A stretch of DNA of 64,000 nucleotides. Source: an uncultured Eubacteriales bacterium. Its GTDB lineage: Bacteria > Bacillota > Clostridia > Christensenellales > Aristaeellaceae. Location: the NCBI GenBank assembly GCA_900540045.1, contig UQEF01000003.1:1-64000 (forward strand). The letters are read 5' to 3'. Under the pieces are notes generated by a model. It did no database searches. It was given only the letters and a program-made list of their open reading frames with translations, and was not told where the DNA came from. Shown one piece after another: positions 35,556-44,366 of this stretch. The position numbers and the translations under genes are program-made. Position 1 is the first letter of the stretch, and each line of letters opens with the position of its first letter.

Positions 35556-35927
35556 ATGACTCACGAGGAATTTATTGCCGAGATTGAGAAAATGACCGTG
35601 CTTGAGCTCAACGACCTGGTGAAGGCTCTGGAAGAGAAGTTTGGCGTTTCTGCCGCTGCCGCCGTTGTGGCTGTGCCTGGCGCCGCCGGCGCTGCTGCTC
35701 CCGCCGAGGAGGAGAAGACCGAGTTCGATGCCATCCTGAAGGATGCCGGCAGCGAGAAGATCAAGGTCATCAAGGTCGTGCGCGAGCTGACCGGCCTGGG
35801 CCTGAAGGAAGCCAAGGAATTCGTGGAATCCGCTCCCAAGACCATCAAGGAAGCCGCTTCCAAGGAAGAGTGCGAGAAGATCAAGGCCAAGCTGGCCGAG
35901 GTCGGCGCGACTGTCGAAATCAAGTAA
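35556..35927 (+). CDS. rplL: Ribosomal protein L7/L12
   Basis: L12 forms the mobile stalk that recruits translation GTPases. The 123-residue product starts [20 protein letters not shown], has the Ala-rich hinge ([20 protein letters not shown]) and the C-terminal factor-binding domain [20 protein letters not shown]. The ATG at 35556 follows TTGGAGG; a longer in-frame start is not supported. A strong terminator follows. Confidence 0.97.
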   Translation: MTHEEFIAEIEKMTVLELNDLVKALEEKFGVSAAAAVVAVPGAAGAAAPAEEEKTEFDAILKDAGSEKIKVIKVVRELTGLGLKEAKEFVESAPKTIKEAASKEECEKIKAKLAEVGATVEIK

Positions 35928-35940
35928 TTTTGCAGACGCA

Positions 35941-35980
35941 AAGCGCCCGGAATGCCGTATGGCATTCCGGGCGCTTTTTC
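35941..35980. terminator. Terminator of rplJ-rplL
   Basis: AAGCGCCCGGAATGCC (35941-35956) pairs perfectly with GGCATTCCGGGCGCTT (35961-35976), then TTTC. It also faces the convergent methyltransferase gene. Confidence 0.9.
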
Positions 35981-36001
35981 TATGCCCTGCCGGCAAAGCG
36001 C

Positions 36002-36700
36002 CTATTTGAGCGCCCTGACCATGGCGGTGTGACCGTCGCCCTCAAGGAAGCCCACCAGCTCCACGCTGCCAAATCCCGCTTCGCGCAGGCATTGCATCTC
36101 ATGCGCCAAGGTGAGCGGCGTATCGAAGTGAACAAAGGCGTCCGCCGGCACGTTGTCCCGCGCCCGCCTGCGCGCGCATTCGTCCATGGCCGCATCCTCC
36201 ATGGCCTGCGACGTGGCGATGTAGTCGCATTCCAGATAGCATCCGCCGGGCTTGAGCGCGCGGCGGAGCTTCTCAAACAGCTCTGTTTTCTGCGCGGCGG
36301 GCCAGTGATGCAGCGTTTCAAAGGAAACGGCCGCGTCGAAGCGGCTGTCGCCCAGATCGCAGGCGAAATAGTCCGCGCACAGCAGCGTGAGCCGCCTCCC
36401 GGCATGCTTGCGGGCAAGACGGCCCAGCATATCGGGCGAGAGATCGATGCCCGTTACCGCCAAGTCGGGAAAGCGCTCAAAAATGCGGTCCAGCTCCAGC
36501 CCCGTGCCGCAGCCCAGGTCCAGCAGCGTCTCCGCGCCGGGCGGCAGAAGCGAGGCCATCCAGCGGTAGTGCTCACGCCAGCGCGCCATGTGGGCTTCAT
36601 AATCTCCCACGCGCGCGTCAAAGAAAGCCCTCATGCCCTCCAGCGGCTCGTCACGGGTGGTCTCCCGCCACGCCTCCCATTCCCGAAACGCTTCGTCCAT
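36002..36700 (-). CDS. Class I SAM-dependent methyltransferase
   Basis: The 232-residue protein has motif I TLLDLGCGTGLELDRIF, then VTGIDLSPDMLGRL and the post-II segment FDAAVSFETLHHW, followed by LKPGGCYLECDYI. This is a standard small-molecule type methyltransferase fold. The substrate is unknown. It lies three bases after the acetyltransferase gene and shares its operon with rqcH. Confidence 0.85.
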   Translation of the reverse strand: MDEAFREWEAWRETTRDEPLEGMRAFFDARVGDYEAHMARWREHYRWMASLLPPGAETLLDLGCGTGLELDRIFERFPDLAVTGIDLSPDMLGRLARKHAGRRLTLLCADYFACDLGDSRFDAAVSFETLHHWPAAQKTELFEKLRRALKPGGCYLECDYIATSQAMEDAAMDECARRRARDNVPADAFVHFDTPLTLAHEMQCLREAGFGSVELVGFLEGDGHTAMVRALK

Positions 36701-36703
36701 ACC

Positions 36704-37294
36704 TTATGCCTCCGCATTCAGCGCCGCGAGGCGCTCTTCCATTTCCCCGCGGCATTGGCAGAAAGGCGTGATGGGCGCGGGGGAGGGGTCGAAGGAGTTG
36801 AGCTGCTTAACCATCCACACCGCGGTCAGCCACTGACCGTGCTTGTAGCCGCTGCGTACAAGGCGCGCGGCTTCGGTAAACCCGAAGGAACGGTGCAGGG
36901 CCAGGCTGCCCTCGTTGGTGGAGGTGATAACGGCGACGACCTGCCTGAATCCCTGCCGCGCCAGACAGGGCAGGAGCGCCTGGTACAGCCGGCGGCCAAT
37001 GCCGCTGCGGCGCGGCGCATCCGGAGCCAGAAAGATGGTCAGCTCGGCAAAATAGCGGTAGCCTGTCTGGGGCCGGAAGGCTTCGGCGCAGGCGTAGCCC
37101 AGATAGCGGCCCGTCTCATCCTCTGCGATCAGCCAGGGGTAGAGTTCCAGCTGGCTGCGGATTTCCTCCGCGCGCGCCTCCACGCTGGAGTTGACCTCGT
37201 TAAAGGTGGCTGTGGAGGTAAGCACGTAATGGCCGTAGGTATCATGAATAAGCTGTGCGTCCTGGGGCGTGGCGATGCGAAGACGGATGTTCAT
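36704..37294 (-). CDS. GNAT N-acetyltransferase, phosphinothricin acetyltransferase-like
   Basis: The 196-residue protein begins NIRLRIATPQDAQLIHDTYG and has the acetyl-CoA motif RRSGIGRRLYQALLP. The segments TSTATFNEVNSSVEARAEEI and SLALHRSFGFTEAARLVRSG match Pat/Bar-like enzymes acting on amino-acid analogues. A roughly 25-residue C-terminal extension is unusual. Its ATG overlaps the rqcH stop by four bases. Confidence 0.85.
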   Translation of the reverse strand: MNIRLRIATPQDAQLIHDTYGHYVLTSTATFNEVNSSVEARAEEIRSQLELYPWLIAEDETGRYLGYACAEAFRPQTGYRYFAELTIFLAPDAPRRSGIGRRLYQALLPCLARQGFRQVVAVITSTNEGSLALHRSFGFTEAARLVRSGYKHGQWLTAVWMVKQLNSFDPSPAPITPFCQCRGEMEERLAALNAEA

Positions 37295-39048
37295 CGTCCG
37301 CCGCCTCCTTCCTGAATGATATGTGCCACGTCTTCGGGCGTAAGGCCGATGATAAGGGTCTTGAAATTGGTGTAGGTTACCAGCCCGGCGGGCGCGTTGG
37401 CGGACTTTTTGACGTACTTGCGGCGGGTATAGTCTACCGGCAGCTGGGGGTGATTGCGCCCCTTGCTGTAATAGGCGGCCAGCTTGGCGGCGTAGAGCAG
37501 CGTTTCGTCCGACGGTTCGCTCTCTGTGCGGATCAGCACATGCGACCCCGGGATGCCCTGCGCGTGCAGCCAGGTTTCGCCGCCTCGCGCGTGCAGGGTG
37601 AGCCGGTCGTTTTGCAGCGAGTTTTTGCCCACCTCAATCACCGTGCCATCGGGCGCGGTGAAGCGGCAGGGCTTGCCCTCCGGCAGCTTTTTGGGCTTGC
37701 CGCCGCGCCCCCGCGAGGGTTCGGGCCGAAGAAAGCCCGCCTGCGAAAGCACGTAGCGCACCTCGCCCAGATCGGCGGTGGTTTCGCACTTGTCCAGATC
37801 ATCCAGCGCATTTTCCAAAAGCGCAAGGTCCCGCTCGATGGTGGTGAGCTGTTCGCGCGCATACTGCTCGGCCACCTTGGCCTTGCGATATTTTTTATAG
37901 TAGCTTTGCGCGTTCTGTGAGGGGGTCAGCCGGGTGGAGAGGGGAATATCCACCTCCGGGCTGCCTTCCTCGTAGTAGTTCTGCACCGTAACGCTGGATA
38001 CGCCCCGGCCGATTCTGTGCAGGTTGGCGGTCAGCAGGTCGCCGAAGACGCGGTCTTGCTCCGCCAGAGCGCTTTGTCGGATGGAATCGAGCATAATGGC
38101 CTTTTTCTTTTCCGTGCGCTCCAGCGCGCTTTTGATGTGCCGCTGCAGCCCGGCGCTTTTCTGCTGCATGCGGGCGCGCAGGTCGCGCCCCAGATAGAAC
38201 GCGTCCATGGCTGCGCTCAGGCTGGGCATGGCCTTCTGGCGCTCCGCTGCAAAGGTGCGGTAGGGGAAGGGAAAGAAATCAACCGCAAGCCCGGCCTCAT
38301 CGTAGAGCGCCACGGGCGCGGCGGGAATGTCTCGCAGGGCCTGAACCAGCCGGGGCGAAAGCGCGCTGAGCTCCAGATCGCTTACGGGCACGGCGGGGTC
38401 CGCACCCACCTGGGCGCAGATCTCCCTGGCGCATACGCTGGCCATGCCCGCAACGCAGGCCATCAGCCCCTTGGCCAGCGCGCCGTCCTGGGCGGCAAGC
38501 CGCTCGGCGAGGGAGTCCGGCGTGAGAGCTTCCGGGTCCAGCTTGTCCTGCTGGGGCGGAAGCTGGTACACGCCGCCGGGCTGCACGGTGCGCACACGGC
38601 TCATCTCGCTGTTGACATGGCGGATGGCGTCGATGATGACGCCGTCGCTGCGCACCAGGGTCAGGTTGGAGTGACGGCCCATCACCTCCAGATAGAGCGT
38701 CTTTTCCACGGAATCGCCCAGCTCGTCCAGACACTCAAACACAAGGGTCAAAATGCGGTCGCCCGCCACCTGCCCTACGTCGCGCACGCGCGCCCCCAGC
38801 AGATGCTTGCGCATGAGCATGCAGAACATGGGCGGCTCGGTGGGGTTTTCATAGGTCTGCGCAGTCAGCTGGGCACGGGCCTGGTTGGCGTTGGCGCTGA
38901 GCAGCAGCCTGTGATTGCCGCCTCCGCTGCGAATGAGCAGCACCAGCGCGTCTCGCTCCGGCTGATTGACCTTGTCCACCCGTCCGCCCTGGAGCGCGGC
39001 AAGCAGCTCTCTGCGCATATACGACAGGGTGAAGCCATCCATCGGCAT
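37291..39048 (-). CDS. rqcH: Ribosome quality-control protein RqcH (NFACT)
   Basis: RqcH binds stalled 50S subunits and adds C-terminal alanine tails to nascent chains. The 585-residue protein starts PMDGFTLSYMRRELLAALQG, the NFACT-N start, with ...GRVDKVNQPERD. A coiled-coil region lies at about residues 290-430 (LTTIERDLALLENALDDLDK). The NFACT-R domain carries SLQNDRLTLHARGGETWLHA and HVLIRTESEPSD. GGAGGGGG precedes the ATG at 39048. The same family is often labelled fibronectin-binding protein. Confidence 0.93.
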   Translation of the reverse strand: MPMDGFTLSYMRRELLAALQGGRVDKVNQPERDALVLLIRSGGGNHRLLLSANANQARAQLTAQTYENPTEPPMFCMLMRKHLLGARVRDVGQVAGDRILTLVFECLDELGDSVEKTLYLEVMGRHSNLTLVRSDGVIIDAIRHVNSEMSRVRTVQPGGVYQLPPQQDKLDPEALTPDSLAERLAAQDGALAKGLMACVAGMASVCAREICAQVGADPAVPVSDLELSALSPRLVQALRDIPAAPVALYDEAGLAVDFFPFPYRTFAAERQKAMPSLSAAMDAFYLGRDLRARMQQKSAGLQRHIKSALERTEKKKAIMLDSIRQSALAEQDRVFGDLLTANLHRIGRGVSSVTVQNYYEEGSPEVDIPLSTRLTPSQNAQSYYKKYRKAKVAEQYAREQLTTIERDLALLENALDDLDKCETTADLGEVRYVLSQAGFLRPEPSRGRGGKPKKLPEGKPCRFTAPDGTVIEVGKNSLQNDRLTLHARGGETWLHAQGIPGSHVLIRTESEPSDETLLYAAKLAAYYSKGRNHPQLPVDYTRRKYVKKSANAPAGLVTYTNFKTLIIGLTPEDVAHIIQEGGGGR

Positions 39049-39195
39049 GGCCAAGACCCCCTCCTTCATTCAAAAGCATGGATGGATGATAGCACAACGC
39101 GCAAAAAAGCGCAATCATGCGCGCCTGTCCGTCATGGAACCGAAGGACGGGGCATACCCTTTGAGTGCAATCACTGCGTGAGGAGTGGAAGAGGC

Positions 39196-40212
39196 ATGAA
39201 GATCAAACGGGCCGATATCGAGCGTATCCTGATTTTGTGCGCGGCGGCGCTGGTGGTGGTGCTGGCCCTGCGCAGCAACGACCAGACCACCTCGCAGGTG
39301 CTGGTGGAGCAGACGGCGATTCCCATCGAGCAGACCATCGCTCAGGAGGACACGGTAGCCACCGTGGTATTCTATGAGGACGGTGACGGCTATCTGGTGC
39401 CCGTGACGCGCCAGGTGCCCAAGACCGACGGCATCGCCAAGGCCACGCTTGCGCTGATGGTCAAGGATGCGGAAAACGACATGCAGGCTGCAAGGCTGGG
39501 CCTGCGCACGGTCATTCCGGAAGGCACCACCTTTGATATCGACATCAGCGAAGGGCGCGCCAACGTCAACGTCAGCAAGGAGGCGCTCAACTGCATCGAC
39601 GCCCGGCAGGAAAGCCTGATGGTGGACGCCATCACCAACGCGCTCACCTGCTTTTCCACGGTGGATGAGGTGACGCTGGAGTTTGACGGCCAGAAGCGCA
39701 GCAAGCTCACCTACGGCACCGATGTGAGCGGCGTCTTTACCGGCGGCAACCTGAACCTGGAAAGCGTGGAGACCTTCTCCGAAGATGCGGGGCTGGTGCA
39801 ACTTTACTTCCCCTCGCAGACGGGGCGGCTGCTGGTGCCCGTGACGCGCGCCGTATTCAGCGACGCGGACCCCACCACCGCCGTTCTGGAGCTGGCCAAG
39901 GGCCCTCAGGATGACAGCGGGCTGGAGCGCGCGCTGCCGGAAAACTGCGGCGTCAAGTCCGTCACCATGAAAGACGGCGTGGTGACCGTCAATTTCTCCA
40001 AGGAGTTCAAGCAGGCCATGGAAAGTTCCGACGGCGGCCAGCAGGCGGTGCGGGCCATCCTGTTCACGTGCTCGCAGTTTCCGGGCGTGAAAAAGGTGGA
40101 GGTGCAGGTGGAGGGCGAAAAGATTGAAGCACAGCCCGAAACCGCCGCCACCTTCATCAACGCCGAAGAGGAGGTCATCGCCCAGTACCCCGGCGTGGTG
40201 GAGCTGGACTAA
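39196..40212 (+). CDS. Double GerM-domain sporulation/germination protein
   Basis: The 338-residue protein has an N-terminal membrane anchor ([17 protein letters not shown]) and two GerM domains, at about residues 55-175 and 195-320. Each carries the pattern VxxYFxxxxGxLVPVTR...TxxxALxxL. Compare [13 protein letters not shown] in the first with [13 protein letters not shown] in the second. GerM contributes to sporulation septum and germination in B. subtilis. Unlike B. subtilis GerM there is no lipobox cysteine; a signal anchor is used. GGAGTGGAAGAGG precedes the ATG. Confidence 0.85.
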   Translation: MKIKRADIERILILCAAALVVVLALRSNDQTTSQVLVEQTAIPIEQTIAQEDTVATVVFYEDGDGYLVPVTRQVPKTDGIAKATLALMVKDAENDMQAARLGLRTVIPEGTTFDIDISEGRANVNVSKEALNCIDARQESLMVDAITNALTCFSTVDEVTLEFDGQKRSKLTYGTDVSGVFTGGNLNLESVETFSEDAGLVQLYFPSQTGRLLVPVTRAVFSDADPTTAVLELAKGPQDDSGLERALPENCGVKSVTMKDGVVTVNFSKEFKQAMESSDGGQQAVRAILFTCSQFPGVKKVEVQVEGEKIEAQPETAATFINAEEEVIAQYPGVVELD

Positions 40213-40216
40213 TGGC

Positions 40217-40245
40217 TGGACTTTTCCTTCGCGCCCATGTATAAT
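40217..40245 (+). promoter_or_regulatory. Promoter of the rph-rdgB fusion gene
   Basis: TGGACT (40217-40222) and TATAAT (40240-40245), spacer 17. The terminator hairpin at 40254 lies immediately after the likely start site. Confidence 0.5.
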
Positions 40246-40253
40246 GCCATGGG

Positions 40254-40288
40254 AGCCGCGCGGCAGCGTCAGCCCGCGCGGCTTTTTT
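40254..40288 (+). terminator. Terminator between the GerM gene and rph-rdgB
   Basis: AGCCGCGCGG (40254-40263) pairs with CCGCGCGGCT (40273-40282), followed by TTTTTT. It ends the GerM transcript; if the promoter at 40217 is real, it would also act as an attenuator for rph-rdgB. Confidence 0.75.
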
Positions 40289-40315
40289 AGCATGTTTGAT
40301 AAAGGAGCGACCGGC

Positions 40316-41629
40316 ATGGAGCGTATGGACCGGCGCGGGGATGCGCAGCCCCGCCCATTGACCCTGATCCCCAACTTTGTGGAGACGGCGGACGGAAGCT
40401 GTCTCATCACTGCGGGCAAGACCCGCGTCATTTGCACCGCGAGCGTGGAGGAGGGCGTGCCGCCGTTTCTGCGCGGAGAGGGGCGCGGATGGGTCACCGC
40501 GGAGTACGCCATGCTGCCTGCTTCCACCGGACGGCGCAAGGCGCGCGACGGCATTAAAAAGGATGGCCGCGGGGTGGAGATTCAGCGGTTGATCGGGCGG
40601 TCGCTGCGGCAGGCGGTGGACATGCGCCTTTTGGGCGAGCGGACCATCACGCTGGACTGCGATGTTTTGCAAGCCGACGGCGGCACGCGCACGGCGTCCA
40701 TCACGGGCGCATATGTGGCGCTGGTGATGGCCGTCCACAAGCTCATGCAAAACGGGCTGATCGCGGAAAATCCCATCATCGCGCAGGTGGCGGCCATCAG
40801 CGTGGGCGTGGTGGACGGACGGCCCATGCTGGACCTGTGCTATCAGGAGGACAGCCGCGCCCAGACCGACATGAACCTGGTGATGAACCAGCGGGGCGAG
40901 TTCATCGAATTGCAGGGTACGGGCGAGGGAAGGCCCTTCACCAACCGCGAGCTGGCCAAGCTCCTGGACCTGGGCCGCGCGGGCGTGCGCGCCATGATGC
41001 GCGCCCAGCGCGAGGCGCTGCAAGGCGTTGGCGACTGGCTGCTGCCCCCGCGCCGGGTGGTGGTGGCCAGCGGCAACGCGCACAAGCTCAAGGAGCTGGG
41101 CGATATCTTCGGCGGCATGGTGGAGCTCATCAGCATGAAGAACGCGGGCTTTGAGGGCGATATCGAGGAAAACGGGACCACCTTCGAGGAGAACGCCGTT
41201 ATCAAGGCCGAGGCGGTTTCCCGCGCCACGGGCCTGCCCGCGCTGGCGGACGACAGCGGCCTGAGTGTGGACGCGCTGGGCGGCGCGCCCGGCGTATACA
41301 GCGCGCGCTACGCGGGTGATCACGGCAACGATCAGGCCAACAACGACCTGCTGCTCAAGAACATGGAGGGCGTTACCAACCGCGCCTGCCGCTTCGTGTG
41401 CGCCATGGCGCTCGCCCTTCCGGGCGAAAGCACGCGCGTGGTGCGCGGCGAGTGCCCGGGCGAGCTGCTCGAGCAGCGCGCGGGAGAGGGCGGCTTCGGC
41501 TACGATCCGCTGTTCCGTTACCATACGGGTAAGACCTTTGCGGAGATGACGGAAAAGGAAAAGAACGCCGTCAGCCACCGCGCGGTGGCCGCGGAAAAGA
41601 TGCGCGGCGTGCTTGCGGAGGCACTGTGA
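40316..41629 (+). CDS. RNase PH fused to XTP/dITP diphosphatase (RdgB)
   Basis: A 437-residue fusion. Residues 1-240 are RNase PH, which trims tRNA 3' ends with phosphate: [32 protein letters not shown], and [20 protein letters not shown]. Residues 245-437 are RdgB/Ham1, which removes inosine and xanthosine triphosphates: [36 protein letters not shown] and [11 protein letters not shown]. The join ([15 protein letters not shown]) is in frame with no stop, so the fusion is real in this sequence. The ATG at 40316 follows AAAGGAGCG. The metallophosphoesterase gene follows directly. Confidence 0.93.
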   Translation: MERMDRRGDAQPRPLTLIPNFVETADGSCLITAGKTRVICTASVEEGVPPFLRGEGRGWVTAEYAMLPASTGRRKARDGIKKDGRGVEIQRLIGRSLRQAVDMRLLGERTITLDCDVLQADGGTRTASITGAYVALVMAVHKLMQNGLIAENPIIAQVAAISVGVVDGRPMLDLCYQEDSRAQTDMNLVMNQRGEFIELQGTGEGRPFTNRELAKLLDLGRAGVRAMMRAQREALQGVGDWLLPPRRVVVASGNAHKLKELGDIFGGMVELISMKNAGFEGDIEENGTTFEENAVIKAEAVSRATGLPALADDSGLSVDALGGAPGVYSARYAGDHGNDQANNDLLLKNMEGVTNRACRFVCAMALALPGESTRVVRGECPGELLEQRAGEGGFGYDPLFRYHTGKTFAEMTEKEKNAVSHRAVAAEKMRGVLAEAL

Positions 41630-41631
41630 GC

Positions 41632-42123
41632 ATGAAGCGGGTGATCGCGCTTTCCGACTCACACGGGGACAAGGCGGCTTTGCGCGCCGCGGTGGAACAG
41701 GCTCTGCGCGTGGGACCCGTCTACGCGGCTGCCTTTCTGGGTGACGGGCTTTCGGACTTTGCCGCCGTACAGCCGCTTTTGATGGAGGCCGGCGCGCTGT
41801 GCCACGCGGTGCGCGGCAACAATGACTGGGGCAGCCGCGAAGAGGTCGCCGTATCCTTTCTGGTTAACGGCGTGCGCTTTTACGCCTGCCATGGCCATGA
41901 GTGGCACGTCAAGTATGGGCTGGAACGCCTGTGCTACGCCGCCATGGAATGCCAGGCACAGGTGGCTCTTTATGGCCATACGCACCACGCACAGGTGGAG
42001 CTGGAACGCGGCATATACCTGGTCAATCCCGGCGCGGTGTGCGACCGCTACGGAGTGGCCTATGCGGACATCCGTGTGGCGGAGAACGGCGGCGTGCGCG
42101 TCAGCCTTTGCAAATGGGAATAG
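41632..42123 (+). CDS. YfcE/MJ0936-type metallophosphoesterase
   Basis: The 163-residue protein has the calcineurin-like metal ligands ALSDSHGD (DxH), FLGDGLSD (GDxxxD variant), VRGNNDW (GNxD), ACHGHEW and YGHTHHAQ (GHTH). This set and length match YfcE-type phosphodiesterases. It starts two bases after the rph-rdgB stop; in many Firmicutes this family follows rph and rdgB, so the trio is a conserved unit. The physiological substrate is unknown. Confidence 0.9.
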   Translation: MKRVIALSDSHGDKAALRAAVEQALRVGPVYAAAFLGDGLSDFAAVQPLLMEAGALCHAVRGNNDWGSREEVAVSFLVNGVRFYACHGHEWHVKYGLERLCYAAMECQAQVALYGHTHHAQVELERGIYLVNPGAVCDRYGVAYADIRVAENGGVRVSLCKWE

Positions 42124-42223
42124 GAAGCGGGAAGGCGTGCCCGGATGGGCCGCCTTTGTTTTTTTCAGATGCGTGCCTCGGAGCGGGAGACACTTTCGCT
42201 ACGAAAAAAGTTTTCCGCCCCTA

Positions 42224-42290
42224 TTGACATGCACCCATCTTCGTGTTATTCTTCCAGTCGGAAACCCGATTAAAAGAGTAGGGATTCCGA
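42224..42290 (+). promoter_or_regulatory. Promoter and operator-like dyad of the rrf2-isc operon
   Basis: TTGACA (42224-42229) and TATTCT (42247-42252), spacer 17. Just downstream, CGGAAACCC (about 42,260-42,268) and GGGATTCCG (about 42,281-42,289) form a near-perfect dyad, suited to a dimeric Rrf2 regulator acting on its own promoter. Confidence 0.65.
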
Positions 42291-42302
42291 AAGGAGCGCG
42301 GA

Positions 42303-42731
42303 ATGAAGCTATCCACCCGGGGGAAATATGGCCTGTACGCCATGTACTACCTGGCCGCCCATGCGGGCGAGGGGCCGCTCCCGTTGCAAAGCATCTCCAC
42401 GATGGGCGGCGTGCCCAAGCAATATTTGGAGCAACTTCTGGGCAACCTTCGCCGTGCGGGGCTGGTAAGCACCGTGCGCGGGGCCCAGGGGGGCTACCAG
42501 ATCGCAGCTGCGCCGGAAAACGTAACCCTGCGCGATATCATCGACGCGGTGGAGGGTCCCATCGAGCTCAGCGAGTGCGCCTCGGCCGACAACACGTGCC
42601 GGAAATCCGGCACCTGCCCGGTACGTTGGGTCTGGCAGCATGTGACCGACAGCATCAACTCGGAGCTGGAAAAGATCAAACTCAGCGATATGCTTACCCA
42701 GGCATGCGAAAGCGAGGAAGAACAGCCATGA
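42303..42731 (+). CDS. Rrf2-family regulator, IscR-like
   Basis: The 142-residue protein starts [20 protein letters not shown] and has the Rrf2 winged-helix with [20 protein letters not shown] and the wing GAQGGYQIA. Cys92, Cys99 and Cys105 ([16 protein letters not shown]) match the three cysteines that hold the [2Fe-2S] cluster in IscR. It sits upstream of iscS and iscU, overlapping iscS by four bases, so it probably senses Fe-S status and controls this operon. Confidence 0.92.
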   Translation: MKLSTRGKYGLYAMYYLAAHAGEGPLPLQSISTMGGVPKQYLEQLLGNLRRAGLVSTVRGAQGGYQIAAAPENVTLRDIIDAVEGPIELSECASADNTCRKSGTCPVRWVWQHVTDSINSELEKIKLSDMLTQACESEEEQP

Positions 42732-43909
42732 CCGATCACATCATCTATATGGACAATGCGGCGACCACAGCCACCCGTCCCGAAGTGCTGGAAGCCATGC
42801 TCCCCTATTTCACCGAGCATTATGGCAATCCCAGCTCCATCCACAGCGTGGGCCGCGACGCGCGGCGCGCGGTGGAGAAGGCCCGTGCCCAGGTAGCGGC
42901 GGCGCTGGGCGCGCAGCCCCGTGAGATCTATTTCACCGCCGGCGGCAGCGAGAGCGACAACTGGGCCATCCGCTGCGCCTCCAGGGCGCTGTCCGCAAAG
43001 GGCAAGCACATCATCACCAGCCAGATCGAGCATCATGCCGTCCTGCATACCTGCCAGTACATGGAAAAGCAGGGCTATGAGGTCACCTACCTGCCGGTGG
43101 ATGAAAACGGTCTGGTGAGCGTGGAGGACGTGAAAAACGCCATCCGCCCGGATACGGTGCTCATCTCCATCATGGCAGCCAACAACGAAATCGGCACCAT
43201 CGAGCCTATCCGTGAGATCGGCAAAGTTGCGCATGAGGCGGGCGTTCTGTTCCACACCGACGCGGTGCAGGCCGTGGGCGCCGTGCCCATCGACGTCAAC
43301 GACTGGAACGTGGACATGCTCAGCCTCTCCGGCCACAAGTTCCACGCGCCCAAGGGCATCGGCGCGCTCTACATCCGCAAGGGCGTGAAGATCTCCAACC
43401 TGATCTTCGGCGGCGCGCAGGAGCGCGGCCTGCGCGCGGGCACGGAAAACCTGCCCGGCATCGTGGGCCTGGGAGCCGCCATCGAACTGGCCGTTGCGGA
43501 GCTGCCCGAATATACCCGCCGCCTCACCGCCCTGCGCGACCGGCTGATCGACGGCATCCTGCAAAACATCCCCGACGTGCGCCTCAACGGCCACCGCACA
43601 CAGCGCCTGCCCGGCAACGTCAACGTCTCCGTGCGCTATGTGGAGGGCGAGGCCCTGCTCATGCGCCTGGATCTGGCCGGCGTGGAGGCTTCCAGCGGCT
43701 CGGCCTGCACCAGCGGCAGCCTTGATCCCTCCCATGTGCTGCTGGCCATCGGCCTTCCGCATGAGATCGCCCACGGCAGCCTCCGCCTGTCTCTGGGCAA
43801 CGACACCACCGAGGCCGATGTGGATTACGTGATTGAAAAGCTGCCCGGAATCGTCAAGGACCTGCGCGAGATGAGCGCCCTGTCCGCCGCAAGCAGCTTC
43901 CAGCCCTGA
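42728..43909 (+). CDS. iscS: Cysteine desulfurase (IscS/NifS)
   Basis: The enzyme takes sulfur from cysteine with PLP for Fe-S cluster assembly. The 393-residue protein starts [20 protein letters not shown]. The PLP lysine lies in [16 protein letters not shown] and the persulfide cysteine in [17 protein letters not shown]. It has the short-loop sequence of NifS/IscS class I enzymes. ATG overlaps the regulator stop (ATGA); iscU follows after 58 bases. Confidence 0.95.
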   Translation: MTDHIIYMDNAATTATRPEVLEAMLPYFTEHYGNPSSIHSVGRDARRAVEKARAQVAAALGAQPREIYFTAGGSESDNWAIRCASRALSAKGKHIITSQIEHHAVLHTCQYMEKQGYEVTYLPVDENGLVSVEDVKNAIRPDTVLISIMAANNEIGTIEPIREIGKVAHEAGVLFHTDAVQAVGAVPIDVNDWNVDMLSLSGHKFHAPKGIGALYIRKGVKISNLIFGGAQERGLRAGTENLPGIVGLGAAIELAVAELPEYTRRLTALRDRLIDGILQNIPDVRLNGHRTQRLPGNVNVSVRYVEGEALLMRLDLAGVEASSGSACTSGSLDPSHVLLAIGLPHEIAHGSLRLSLGNDTTEADVDYVIEKLPGIVKDLREMSALSAASSFQP

Positions 43910-43967
43910 CGCCCGGACCAAGACCCGGATTTATACGGCCGCCATTGTTTTTGAAGGAGGAAACACC

Positions 43968-44342
43968 ATGTACAGCGAAAAAGTAATGGAGCATTTTGAG
44001 CATCCCCGCAACGTGGGTGAAATTCCCGATGCCTCCGGCACCGGCACGGTGGGCAACGCCAAGTGCGGCGACATCATGAAGATGGATATCAAGGTGGAAA
44101 ACGACGTCATCACCGACGTGAAGTTCAAGACCTTCGGCTGCTGCGCGGCCATTGCCACCAGCAGCATGGCCACCGAGATGGTCAAGGGCAAGAGCATCGA
44201 CGAGGCGCTCCAACTGACCAACAAGGCCGTGGCCGAGGCGCTTGACGGACTGCCCCCGGTGAAGATGCACTGCTCGCTTCTGGCGGAGCAGGCGATCCAC
44301 GCCGCGGTGGAGGATTATCAGAAAAAGCACCCCAAGGAATAA
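43968..44342 (+). CDS. iscU: Fe-S cluster scaffold IscU/NifU-type
   Basis: The 124-residue scaffold starts MYSEKVMEHFEHPRNVGEIP. Its three cluster cysteines are in NAKCGDIMK, GCCAAIATSS and MHCSLLAEQA. This is the NifU N-terminal-like form common in Clostridia; the Cys-Gly-Asp segment keeps the Asp near the first Cys. GGAGG precedes the ATG. Confidence 0.95.
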   Translation: MYSEKVMEHFEHPRNVGEIPDASGTGTVGNAKCGDIMKMDIKVENDVITDVKFKTFGCCAAIATSSMATEMVKGKSIDEALQLTNKAVAEALDGLPPVKMHCSLLAEQAIHAAVEDYQKKHPKE

Positions 44343-44366
44343 TCAGGGGCGCCGAAAGGACGGCCT

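Noticed and set aside
42494-43921. A 475-codon minus-strand frame opposite iscS
   Set aside because: Shadow of iscS, which has all catalytic motifs and overlapping neighbours on the + strand.
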